Shown here: piece after piece, positions 1 through 7,574 of the stretch
Layout: every line of letters begins with the position of its first letter
Numbering within the stretch: position 1 is the stretch's first letter
Assembly (NCBI GenBank): GCA_016865855.1
Contig: VGNX01000016.1
Coordinates: 1-35,693 of the forward strand
DNA length: 35,693 bases
From: Chloroflexota bacterium
GTDB lineage: Bacteria; Chloroflexota; Dehalococcoidia; GIF9; UBA5629
Direction: 5' to 3'
Notes under the pieces: generated by a model
The model's input: the letters and a program-made list of their open reading frames with translations, nothing else
What the model was told of the DNA's origin: nothing
Database searches by the model: none
Program-made: the position numbers and the translations under genes

Positions 1-360
1 AGCCACGGGGTTTTAACCCCGTGACCTCGACCTTAAAAGGTCGAGGCTACATCTGGAGGTAATATGGGCGACTTCGTTCCCTCAAGCATGTCTTAAACAT
101 GTAGCCACGGGGTTTCAACCCCGTGACCTCGACCTTAAAAGGTCGAGGCTACATCTGGAGGTAATATGGGCGACTTCGCTACCTCAAGCATGTCTTAAAC
201 ATGTAGCCACGGGGTTTTAACCCCGTGACCTCGACCTTAAAAGGTCGAGGCTACATCTGGAGGTAATATGGGCGACTTCGTTCCCTCAAGCATGTCTTAA
301 ACATGTAGCCACGGGGTTTTAACCCCGTGACCTCGACCTTAAAAGGTCGAGGCTACATGT
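1..360. repeat. 102-bp tandem repeat array (about 3.5 copies)
   Basis: Copies begin at 1, 103, 205 and 307; the last is partial and the array probably continues to the left of the window. The copies differ at only a few bases (near 115 and 179-182). Each unit holds two adjacent perfect hairpins, CACGGGGTT/AACCCCGTG and CCTCGACCTT/AAGGTCGAGG, bounded by TAGCC and GGCTACA. These are the same building blocks as the dispersed TGTAG elements elsewhere in the window. The non-palindromic half of each unit carries GGAGGTAAT directly before an ATG and a ten-codon open frame (64-96, 166-198, 268-300). The array fills most of the gene-free stretch 1-464. Confidence 0.93.
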
Positions 361-410
361 TTTGGTTGGAATTTGGTGCTTGGGATTTAGTATTTAAAAA
401 TGGTGGGGGA

Positions 411-445
411 ATAAAAAAGGGGGTGGCCTAAGCCACCCCCTTTTG
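411..445 (-). terminator. Rho-independent terminator of the giant surface-protein gene
   Basis: A perfect 9-bp stem GGGGGTGGC/GCCACCCCC (419-427 with 432-440) closes a 4-base loop. On the minus strand it is followed by a run of Ts (six As at 413-418 on the plus strand). It lies about 20 bases downstream of the stop codon at 465, where a terminator for that gene is expected. The four Ts on the other side could allow weaker bidirectional function. Confidence 0.85.
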
Positions 446-464
446 CTTATCTCAAGCAGGTAGG

Positions 465-3400
465 CTATACCCGGCGCGTCTTGAAGATGAGTACCAGAGT
501 GACAATCACCAGGATAGCACCGATGGCGATAACCACCCAGACCCACGCCGGAGTTGGTGGTGCTGGTGGTGGGCCTGGCGCTGCTACTGGTGCCGCCTCA
601 GTCAAGAAGCTGAAGGTAGCAGACCAGTCGCTCGGCGCTGGCTCGACGGACATCACTCGCCAGAAGTAGTTGGTGCTGTAATCCAGCGTGCCATCGTACT
701 CGAAGGCGGTGGTAGTCACATCAGCCTCTTTGACCACCTGGGTCATAGCCGCGTCCTTAGCCAGTACGAACTTGTACTTCGTGGTCTCCTTGAACGGTGA
801 CCAGGAGAAGGACACTGGCTTTACCCGAATGCCGATACCGCCGTTGTTAGGTGACAGCAGCTGCACGCCGTAGTACGGAGTGCTTACCGGCAGGCCGGCC
901 TTGACGGTGAAGCTTCTCACCTCAGACCACGGGCTGCGGGCTATCTGGGTAGTAGCCGATTGGCGCACCTTGACTCGCCAGTAGTAGGTGTGACCGCATT
1001 CCAGGTTGCCCCAGGCAGCGATGGCAGAGGCGATTCCACCTGTGGTTGTGCCAGTGGGAGCCATGGCCAGACCGCCAGCCGGGAAGAAGGCGCATGGTGA
1101 GGTGACATCTGCTGGCGCGAAGAAGCCGCTGCAGAGATTCTCGGCCACCCAGTCAATGATTTTTATGGTGAACGCATCGCTCTTGGCAATCTCGATGTCA
1201 TAGGCATCAGCCACGCAGAGCTGCTCCCAGCACAGGTTGACTTCCTGAGACCTGCCCGACACCGGGTCGCAGCCGATAAGCATCTTGTCCGCGGTTATCA
1301 GCGTTGGCCCTTTCTTAGCCAGGCAGTCGATGTAGGCCCAGACCAGACCTGTTCTCACAGTACCTGCTGGGTTGTAGGCGGCGTTGTCAATGCTATACAG
1401 CGTGGAATAGCTGTCAATATCGCAGCAGCCGCAGATCTTTAGCGAAGACGGCTCAAGCGTGAAGCCCACAAAAACGGCCGGCGCGGCGACGAAGACATTC
1501 AGGCAGTCCCAGGCGATGCCCGGCTTGGGCATGCCGGAGAGCGGCCCGTACTTACCGGTGCCATCGTCAATGGTGCGCTCGACAGCGCTGACGGTTATGG
1601 GGGCGACTGTTGACGCCCTATGAGCCGAGTACAGGGCTTCGCCGGTGTTGGAAAGCACCAGGCCGAACTGGCCGACTGGATGCAGAGCCGGACACCCGAT
1701 GGCGCCGTTAATCGCCGTCATCATGTTGCTATCGTCCCACCTGACCTGGGCCGCTGGATTGTTGCGGTAGACCGAGCCACCGGCTGCGGCTTCATCGGCG
1801 ATGAATATGGTGTTGTTGTCTTTGAAGTTAGGATGGAAGGCAACATGGACATCGCCCATGTACTGCGTCCTGCCAGCCAGAGACAGCGCGGAGAATGACG
1901 GGCTGTCGGTGTTGAAGTTGCTCGAGTAGGTAGCGGCATAGTAAGCACCGTGGGTCGTAGCCGCTGAGCCGACGAGCACCTTGCCCTCGGGATAGGCAGC
2001 AATAGTGTGACCGGTGAGAATTCTCCCATCAATGTTGGCCAGCGTGGTTGCCCAGGCGGTGCCGGTGTACGGCATCTTCTGCACTAAGCAACCCGGCGAC
2101 AGGAAGTACAGGACGGTAGCGGACTCAAAGGTGAAGTCCTGGATGGGACTTCTCGGGTTTATCGACGCCCAGTAATCGCCGTAGTCAGGCGACCACATGG
2201 CTATGCCACTGGCGAAAGTTTGACCAGTATCATAGACTCCCCAGCCGACTATCTGGCCGGATGGGTCAGCGCAGTAAGGCACCAGCCGCAGCAGAGCCAC
2301 GTTTGTGTGGGTGTCTGTGCAGGTGGTGGCGGTGACACGGGTCAGTATCCTCTCCCAGACTAGGCCCACCGGCACCGCTGGCAGAGGTGAAACCACCTCA
2401 GAATTGCTGCTCGAGCGCCACACGCTGTCAAAGCCAGCGCAGGTAAGACCGGTGTTGACTGAAGCCAGGTAAACGGTCTTGCAGTCAGCCGTTGGCGCCA
2501 CATCGGTGAACTGGGTGATGGTGGTATCGATTAGGGCGAGCTGGTTCCACGTCTCGCCGTTGTTGCGGCTGATGGCGAAAGCCGACTCATCGTTGGCAAT
2601 CGAAGCGCCGGTAGCCCAGGGGACAACCCAAGTTCTGGGGTGGCCGCTAAGGAGCGCCAGTGAGCCGGTGGCAGCGTAGGCGAGCGCGCCGTCAGCCCTC
2701 CAGCCGACGAGAGCACCACCGATGCCGGTCTGTGTGATGGCACAGCCAGCCTGGTTAGCAGCGCCCGTGGTCGGCTTCAAAGCCGGATACCAGCAGGGTA
2801 TGGGGCAGGTGGTCGGCGAATCGGTGAACCAGGTCGGCACGGTTGCCGTGCACGGAAAGCCTCTTCGCTCACCAACCAGCAGCTTGCCCGAAGCAAAGGT
2901 GCCGAAATAGGCGATGCTGTAGATGGACTTCTGGATAATTTGCGCGGTGTCCATCAGCACGTAGACGGTGGTGTCATCAATGCGGAAGATGCCATCCATG
3001 TTGGTAGTATTGGGAGGTGCAGCCTTACCGGCAGCATTCCAAGCGTCAAGGCTGATGTAGGCGCGGCGCAGAGACGCAGCCTGACCGGAGAAGTCGGATG
3101 GCAGCTCCAGATCAGCCTTGTTTAAGGTAGTAAGGTCAGGTGAGTCGCCGGCAGTCCCGGTCGGACTCCTGACTTCGATGCCTGGGGGTGTACTGTCGAA
3201 AGCGCGTGAGAGCGTCGTGTTGGAATCAATGTCGCGCAGCCAGATGTTGTACCAAGTGCTGGTAAGATTGTCGGCAAACACCGCCGCCAGCGAAGCATCG
3301 CTCATGTAGGTCGGCGAGAACTTGACGGCAAAGAAATCGAAGCCCTGCCCTACAGCTTGAGCGGGATTGGCCTGGGCAGTCCAGCCGCCGAAGCCGGTGG

Positions 3401-4121
3401 ATTGGAGCACCCAGATTCGGCCGCTGTTTAGACCAGGGTTGCGGGCGGTACCAATAGCGATGTCACGCTTGCCGCCGTAGTCAACCGAGATGTCAATGGT
3501 GCGTATGAGTTCAGCACCAGCACCAGCCAGGGTGGTCGTCGTAGTTGTCCTCTCCCACCTGCCGCCGGCATTCATGGTTATCCAGACCTCTTCCGGACCG
3601 ACGCCAGGCGTACCGGCAGCATCAGTGGTTACCACCCAGAATTTGGGGTCATCCGGAGCGACGGCTACATGGTAAATCAGCTCGCCCGACCAAATGCCTA
3701 CCACGCGGGCAAAGTCCCTCAGGAAGTTCAGAGATACGGACGCGCTGAAGGATAAGCCGCCGTTGTTCGAGTAGTACAGGTTAGTGTAGTGGGCATTGCC
3801 GCCCCATAGCGCGGGAAGAACGTTGGCAGTCCCAACGGTGAGTAGCACGGCACCCATATCGGCAGCGGTTGTCCATACCTTCGCCGTGAGCAGGATGGTG
3901 GCGCCATCGCCGCCGACAGCCATGTCGAGGGTCTCATTGGCGCGGTTAGGGACGTCGTTCTTGCCCGCCAGATACCCCGGCGTTATAATGCTATCCCATT
4001 TCATGATGCCGGGGTCGGCCCCTACTGGCTGCGGTGTCATCACGTTGGTCGGCAGCACAAAGCTGACTACCAGCAGCAACGCCGCCAGGAGGCCGAACAT
4101 ACTAGGATATTTTGTTTTCAT
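465..4121 (-). CDS. Giant secreted surface (S-layer-like) protein with Asp-box/BNR repeats, FN3-like modules and C-terminal anchor
   Basis: Predicted 1218-residue exported protein. The ATG at 4121 is chosen because AGGAGGT lies directly upstream and a signal peptide follows (hydrophobic about residues 9-26, likely cleavage after VGA near 35). Asp-box-like motifs (NNGGLSFS about 117, NAGGRW about 180, SRNNGETW about 518) suggest beta-propeller blades, as in BNR/sortilin-like proteins. Two FN3-like modules with the YYWRV/YFWRV signature lie at about 960-1072 and 1085-1173. They are followed by a proline-rich linker, a transmembrane helix (about 1188-1212) and the basic tail KTRRV. This layout fits a cell-envelope protein anchored by its C-terminus; Dehalococcoides has large Asp-box proteins proposed as S-layer components, so a similar role is inferred. 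A terminator follows and a long structured leader precedes. The substrate or partner is unknown. Confidence 0.85.
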   Translation of the reverse strand: MKTKYPSMFGLLAALLLVVSFVLPTNVMTPQPVGADPGIMKWDSIITPGYLAGKNDVPNRANETLDMAVGGDGATILLTAKVWTTAADMGAVLLTVGTANVLPALWGGNAHYTNLYYSNNGGLSFSASVSLNFLRDFARVVGIWSGELIYHVAVAPDDPKFWVVTTDAAGTPGVGPEEVWITMNAGGRWERTTTTTTLAGAGAELIRTIDISVDYGGKRDIAIGTARNPGLNSGRIWVLQSTGFGGWTAQANPAQAVGQGFDFFAVKFSPTYMSDASLAAVFADNLTSTWYNIWLRDIDSNTTLSRAFDSTPPGIEVRSPTGTAGDSPDLTTLNKADLELPSDFSGQAASLRRAYISLDAWNAAGKAAPPNTTNMDGIFRIDDTTVYVLMDTAQIIQKSIYSIAYFGTFASGKLLVGERRGFPCTATVPTWFTDSPTTCPIPCWYPALKPTTGAANQAGCAITQTGIGGALVGWRADGALAYAATGSLALLSGHPRTWVVPWATGASIANDESAFAISRNNGETWNQLALIDTTITQFTDVAPTADCKTVYLASVNTGLTCAGFDSVWRSSSNSEVVSPLPAVPVGLVWERILTRVTATTCTDTHTNVALLRLVPYCADPSGQIVGWGVYDTGQTFASGIAMWSPDYGDYWASINPRSPIQDFTFESATVLYFLSPGCLVQKMPYTGTAWATTLANIDGRILTGHTIAAYPEGKVLVGSAATTHGAYYAATYSSNFNTDSPSFSALSLAGRTQYMGDVHVAFHPNFKDNNTIFIADEAAAGGSVYRNNPAAQVRWDDSNMMTAINGAIGCPALHPVGQFGLVLSNTGEALYSAHRASTVAPITVSAVERTIDDGTGKYGPLSGMPKPGIAWDCLNVFVAAPAVFVGFTLEPSSLKICGCCDIDSYSTLYSIDNAAYNPAGTVRTGLVWAYIDCLAKKGPTLITADKMLIGCDPVSGRSQEVNLCWEQLCVADAYDIEIAKSDAFTIKIIDWVAENLCSGFFAPADVTSPCAFFPAGGLAMAPTGTTTGGIASAIAAWGNLECGHTYYWRVKVRQSATTQIARSPWSEVRSFTVKAGLPVSTPYYGVQLLSPNNGGIGIRVKPVSFSWSPFKETTKYKFVLAKDAAMTQVVKEADVTTTAFEYDGTLDYSTNYFWRVMSVEPAPSDWSATFSFLTEAAPVAAPGPPPAPPTPAWVWVVIAIGAILVIVTLVLIFKTRRV

Positions 4122-4178
4122 TATACCTCCTAAGTTTTGTAAACTCCGAAGATTTCCCGAGTGTTTACTCGTGTATCC

Positions 4179-4269
4179 TGTCATTCTGAGCCCTCCACCC
4201 CCTGTCATTCTGAGGGAGCGGAGCGACCGAAGAATCTCTTACAGACTCTTCGCTTCGCTCAGAGTGACA
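4179..4269. repeat. TCATTCTGAG-type palindromic repeat (TGTCA...TGACA)
   Basis: Two tandem TGTCATTCTGAG starts (4179 and 4203) are followed by GAGCGACCGAAGAATCT and a reverse arm ending GAGTGACA. The left 55 bases closely match 35179-35235. The element sits inside the putative leader of the giant surface-protein gene, about 60 bases from its start codon. Confidence 0.8.
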
Positions 4270-4299
4270 ATGTTAATAAACAACTCTCTTCTCTTTCGG

Positions 4300-4572
4300 A
4301 GACCTTCGGCGGAAATTCGACCTGTCCGCCTCCGGTTTTGGAACCCCTTTCGGGGAAAAGTATTCACTTTTTGTTGGGTATTTGTTAAGCCTGCCCGTTC
4401 AGGCTGCTCCACAGTTAGCCCAGAAACATTTTTCTGGGTTTAAGGCTTTATGTCCCGGAGCCAGGACGGTTCTGTGGCTGCCTTGTCCTTCCGTGGAAGG
4501 ATTTGGCTTCCTTTCATCCGCATCACCTCCTTTGTTTTATAAATACTCCAACAGGCACGGATCTCTCCTTGC
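4300..4572 (-). ncRNA. Candidate structured leader RNA upstream of the giant surface-protein gene
   Basis: Read on the minus strand, this gene-free stretch is a chain of compact hairpins. They are TCCTTC/GAAGGA (4486-4501), CCCAGAAA/TTTCTGGG (4419-4438), AGCCTG/CAGGCT (4388-4405), CCCC-GAAA-GGGG with a GNRA-type loop (4344-4355) and GGCGGA/TCCGCC (4308-4330). A longer-range CCACAG/CTGTGG pairing (4409-4414 with 4472-4477) encloses the second hairpin. A promoter-like sequence lies just upstream at 4573-4599. I do not recognise a known riboswitch or housekeeping RNA. It could be a cis-regulatory leader, a separate small RNA, or simply palindrome-rich DNA; part of it overlaps a 25-codon open frame. 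Confidence 0.4.
4440..4517 (-). CDS. Possible 25-residue leader peptide
   Basis: ATG at 4517 is preceded at good spacing by AAAGGAGGTGATG, one of the strongest ribosome-binding sites in the window. The frame is 25 codons (starts MKGSQILPRK, ends WLRDIKP, stop TAA) and its stop abuts the CCCAGAAA hairpin. It is charged, has no export signal and resembles nothing I recognise. The strong site and the position in the leader suggest a translated regulatory peptide, but the region also folds extensively, so coding status is uncertain. Confidence 0.3.
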   Translation of the reverse strand: MKGSQILPRKDKAATEPSWLRDIKP

Positions 4573-4599
4573 CTAGTACTATTGTACCACGCCTGTCAA
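4573..4599 (-). promoter_or_regulatory. Putative promoter for the surface-protein leader
   Basis: Minus strand: a perfect TTGACA (4594-4599) followed after 15 bp by TACTAG (4573-4578). An alternative -10, TACAAT (4581-4586), pairs with a weaker TTGGGG at 16 bp. The exact hexamers are ambiguous, but this is the only promoter-like site seen upstream of the giant gene. Confidence 0.4.
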
Positions 4600-4608
4600 G
4601 CCCCCCAA

Positions 4609-5163
4609 TTTGTGATTTACACCAAAAATGTAGGTGCGACCTTTTAAGGTCGCACGGGCGGGGTTAAAACCCCGCCGCTACACTTGCCCGCACATGTAGC
4701 CCCGACCTTGACCACATGTAGCCCCGACCTTGAACACATGTAGCCCCGACCTGTAGGTGCGACCTTTTAAGGTCGCACGGGCGGGGTTAAAACCCCGCCG
4801 CTACACTTGCCCGCACATGTAGCCCCGACCTTGAACACATGTAGCCCCGACCTTTTAAGGTCGGGCGCACGGGGTTAAAACCCCGTGGCTACATGTTTCA
4901 CGCGCGTAGCCTCGACCTTTTAAGGTCGAGGTCACGGGGTTAAAACCTCGTGGCTACATTTGTGATTTATACCAAAAATGTAGCTGTGACCTTTTAAGCC
5001 CCGACCTTTTAAGGTCGGGCGCACGAGGCTAAAGCCTCGTGGCTACATTTGTGATTTACACCAAAAATGTAGCCCCGACCTTTTAAGGTCGAGGTCACGG
5101 GGTTAAAACCCCGTGGCTACATGTTGAATTTATTTGGCGAGGTTAAAACCTCGTGGCTGCATG
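4609..5163. repeat. Mosaic block of nested TGTAG...CTACA palindromic elements
   Basis: At least seven full or partial copies of the two-hairpin element are packed here. Recurrent parts are GACCTTTTAAGGTC, ACGGGGTTAAAACCCCGT and GGCTACA. Some copies are truncated by another copy (near 4752 and 4997). The spacer TTTGTGATTTACACCAAAAA recurs before three copies (about 4609, 4959 and 5046), pointing to segmental duplication. The end segment with GAATTTATTTGGCG (about 5125) recurs at about 7321. Apart from these repeats I see no gene between the leader at 4572 and the 87-bp repeat at 5267. Confidence 0.9.
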
Positions 5164-5210
5164 TTTAACAAATCCGGGGGTCACAATCGGAAATAAGGCT
5201 GATTTTCTCA

Positions 5211-5243
5211 GCCAAAAGTATGATTTTGGCTCATACTTTTGGC
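5211..5243. repeat. 13-bp perfect inverted repeat
   Basis: GCCAAAAGTATGA (5211-5223) pairs with TCATACTTTTGGC (5231-5243) across a 7-base loop. It lacks a T-run on either side, so it is not a convincing intrinsic terminator. It is unrelated in sequence to the other palindrome families here and could be an operator or a further repeat family. Confidence 0.7.
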
Positions 5244-5266
5244 CGATAGGGCAGGCATGCCCGCCG

Positions 5267-5353
5267 CCCCCTCACTCTAACTCTCTCCCACGAGGGGAGA
5301 GAGAATTTTCTCCTCTCCCTTGATGGGAGAGGATTAAGGTGAGGGTGAAACCT
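5267..5353. repeat. 87-bp element, copy 1 (right boundary at the DUF559 stop codon)
   Basis: Base-for-base identical to 5713-5799. The ends are inverted (CCCTCAC ... GTGAGGG) and enclose two 9-bp hairpins, CTCTCTCCC/GGGAGAGAG and TCCTCTCCC/GGGAGAGGA, so the single strand can fold as a three-way junction. Its last base is the first base of the DUF559 stop codon (plus-strand numbering). Confidence 0.92.
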
Positions 5354-5697
5354 CACTCTAAATTTTGCCTTATCTCTTCAATGACACTGTCTGTGTTCGA
5401 CAAGACGTCATTATCCCAGAACCTTAAAACGCGGTAGCCCATGCTTCTTAGCATCTCAGCTCTATCGGTGTCTCTTTTTCTTATTTCCTGTTCACCATGG
5501 TGTGCGCCGTCAACCTCAACTATCAGCTTATTATCAAAGCTGACGAAATCTATGATATACGGGCCTATTGGTTGCTGCCTCCGAAATTTCACACCCTGTA
5601 GTTGCCTATTTCTCAACCCTGCCCAGAGGGTTCTTTCAGCCTCAGTTTGCTGCTGGCGGAGTCTGCGAGCAAAAGTCCTCCGCTGGTTTTTCTTCAT
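5353..5697 (-). CDS. DUF559 endonuclease-like domain protein
   Basis: 114-residue protein of the DUF559 family, a small PD-(D/E)XK-type fold related to very-short-patch repair nucleases. Visible signatures are RRQQTEAERTLWAGLRNRQL near the N-terminus, KFRRQQPIGPYIIDFV, then the catalytic-looking D...EVDG (IDF followed by LIVEVDGAHH) and GYRVLRFWDNDV. The length is typical for a stand-alone copy. The ATG at 5697 is preferred; an upstream in-frame ATG at 5721 lies inside the flanking repeat, and the G-rich repeat end may serve as a distant ribosome-binding site. The family's cellular role is not well defined. The gene is flanked by perfect 87-bp direct repeats that also touch its ends. Confidence 0.88.
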   Translation of the reverse strand: MKKNQRRTFARRLRQQQTEAERTLWAGLRNRQLQGVKFRRQQPIGPYIIDFVSFDNKLIVEVDGAHHGEQEIRKRDTDRAEMLRSMGYRVLRFWDNDVLSNTDSVIEEIRQNLE

Positions 5698-5712
5698 TAT
5701 TGTATTGTCAAT

Positions 5713-5799
5713 CCCCCTCACTCTAACTCTCTCCCACGAGGGGAGAGAGAATTTTCTCCTCTCCCTTGATGGGAGAGGATTAAGGTGAGGGTGAAACCT
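5713..5799. repeat. 87-bp element, copy 2 (upstream of DUF559)
   Basis: Identical to 5267-5353 and in the same orientation. It ends 4 bases before the stop codon of the TIG-domain gene at 5804, so it also fills the space between two minus-strand genes. Its hairpins could affect the 3' end of the TIG transcript. Confidence 0.92.
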
Positions 5800-5803
5800 T
5801 TCG

Positions 5804-7144
5804 TTACTTTAGGTATTCTCTGAGGCGGCGGAAGAAGGCGCGGACGATGAGGATGAAGATGATGACGAAAATCAGGCCGCCTATGACCAGGTACCAGGTG
5901 GAGAAAAAGCCAACTTTGAAGGGATAGGGGGAAAGCGCCCAGCCGCTTTCATTGCCGGCACCATCAACGGCTTTGACCCGCCAGTAATAGGTGCCCGGCT
6001 CTAGCTGGATAGTGCAATTCGGCTTGGTCAAACCTGTCTTTCTCATGCCCGGCTCCAGTGGGAAGAAGCTTAGGTTGTTATCTATCTCCAGGATATAGGT
6101 GACGCCGCTGGGGTCAGAGACCTCGGCCCAGGTGAAGATGACAAGCTGGGAGCCGAACGCGCCGAACCTCTGCTGCTTCTCTCCGGGAGTGATTGTATTT
6201 GGTGCTGGTGGTGGCTCGCCTTCCAGTGGCAGGCCGAAGGTGGCGACATTGCCGGCCTTGTCAGTAGCGGTAACCACGCTCTTACCCTTGGGGCTTGCCG
6301 GTACATTGAACTTATGGCTGAAGCTGCCATTCGGGTCGGTGGTTGGCGGTTTGTCAGTTGGCGAGCTTGATATAGAGATATCATCGTACTTAATGGAGAC
6401 CTGACTGCCCGAGGCAAAGCCGCAGCCGGTTACTGTGACCTCGGCGCCGACCTCAGGATGTGCGGGTTCAAGACTGATAGTTGGGCTAATCTGGAGGCTG
6501 GCGATGATATCTCCGAGGTACACATTTTCCACAGTAGCCTTGAACTCGTGCTTGCCGGCGATGGTATTGGGGATGGTGAACTCGGCGCTGAAGCTGCCTA
6601 CCACATTAGTGCTGATGGTAAGCCTGGTGTCTTTACCATTGAAGTTCAGCTTGACCTCTTTATTATTAGCCGGAAAGCCGGTGCCCTTGATGGTGACCTT
6701 AGAGCCAGGTGAGCCTGACGATGGGCTCACCTTTATGTCCGGCAATACCGTGAAAGCGAAGCCATAGGGATCTTCAGGCCGCCAGCTGCGTCGGAACTGG
6801 ACGTAGTTGGTACCGAAGCTAGCTTCCGGGATAGTAAAGGTGACGGTCACTTTTGTCGTGGTTGAAGGAAATTCCCCCTTGGTCACCAAAATATAGTCAG
6901 TGCCAGTGCTCTCCTCCGCGATGGGCTTTTTGCTCCACAGAACAGTATATGGCCCACCTATGAAGCGCGAGCCAGCATCTATGGTTATGGTTGCCGTGGA
7001 GCCCACTCTCCCCGAGGTGTCCGATTTTTCCCCCACGACCGTGGGGCAAACGCCTTCCACTCAGCCGCCCTGGGCACTAACCGCGGTGGGCACCAGCACC
7101 ATTGCCAGCACCAAAATCAGGCCAAGATAACCTATAAACCTCAT
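5804..7144 (-). CDS. Secreted IPT/TIG-domain surface protein interrupted by an in-frame TGA after the signal peptide
   Basis: From the ATG at 7144 the frame reads a textbook signal peptide (MRFIGYLGLILVLAM ... PTAVSA), then QGG, a TGA at 7061-7063, and without a shift 418 further codons. The part after the stop could start only at the GTG at 7060, which would lack an export signal. Domains, counted from 7144: an N-terminal beta-rich region (35-130), two IPT/TIG modules with PSSGSPGSKVTIKGTGF (about 135) and EVGAEVTVTGCGF (about 225), an FN3-like module with GTYYWRVKAVDGAGNESGW (about 370-400), a transmembrane helix (about 411-432) and the basic tail RRLREYLK. The C-terminal plan matches the giant surface protein. 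A nonsense mutation in a surface-protein gene is the simplest reading; readthrough or a sequence error are alternatives. Confidence 0.75.
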
Positions 7145-7153
7145 GCCTTAGAT

Positions 7154-7182
7154 TTTATACCCCTCTGCCTGAGCCTTGTCAA
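7154..7182 (-). promoter_or_regulatory. Strong sigma-70-type promoter of the TIG surface-protein gene
   Basis: Minus strand TTGACA (7177-7182), a 17-bp spacer, TATAAA (7154-7159). Only nine bases separate the -10 box from the ATG at 7144, so the transcript would have a leader of a few bases at most. This supports the signal-peptide ATG as the true start and suggests leaderless translation. Confidence 0.75.
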
Positions 7183-7240
7183 GCCTGAAGCCAACTTTTT
7201 ATCTAAAGTCGATTGACACCCACCAGTGCGGCGGTGCCCA

Positions 7241-7356
7241 TGTAGCCCCGACCTTGACCACATGTAGCCCCGACCTTTTAAGGTCGGGCGCACGGGGTTA
7301 AAACCCCGCGGCTACATGTTGAATTTATTTGGCGGGGCTGAAGCCTCGCGGCTACA
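7241..7356. repeat. TGTAG...CTACA palindromic elements (two, plus a truncated one)
   Basis: A truncated TGTAGCCCCGACC copy (7241) is followed by a full two-hairpin element (7263-7316) and a one-hairpin element (about 7330-7356). The GAATTTATTTGGCG junction is shared with the block near 5125. The rest of the gene-free stretch 7183-7574 shows only a short TGTCATTGCGAGGAG repeat fragment (about 7420) and no convincing gene. Confidence 0.88.
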
Positions 7357-7574
7357 TGTAATGGATAAATCACAAACTCAAAGCACCAAGCACCAATGAC
7401 CGAAACAACATTTATCTGTCATTGCGAGGAGCAGGTTAGCTGGTGAAGGGGAGAAGCCGGTGCCTGCGGAGCTGGGGAAGTGAAGGATGAGTAGGTGATG
7501 GCCTTAACTCGCCTGGGTGCTGAATTGCCGGTTGCTTATCTGGCGGGCACATTGGCGGCATTTTGCTACAGCTA

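Larger units (their letters stand above)
5267..5799. mobile_element. Candidate DUF559 cassette bracketed by identical 87-bp repeats
   Basis: One nuclease-like gene occupies all the space between two perfect direct copies of a structured 87-bp element. Perfect identity of the flanks beside decayed repeats nearby suggests recent duplication, gene conversion or movement. No transposase, integrase or clear target duplication is seen, so mobility is an inference. Confidence 0.35.

Noticed and set aside
1-360. CRISPR-like array
   Set aside because: The whole 102-bp unit repeats, with no variable spacers, and no cas genes are present. It is a plain tandem repeat.
3796-4443. 215-codon plus-strand open frame
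   Set aside because: Crosses the 5' end of the surface-protein gene, a TCATTCTGAG repeat and the hairpin region, with no protein-like features.
5441-5788. 115-codon plus-strand open frame
   Set aside because: Antisense to the DUF559 gene, whose family signature is clear.
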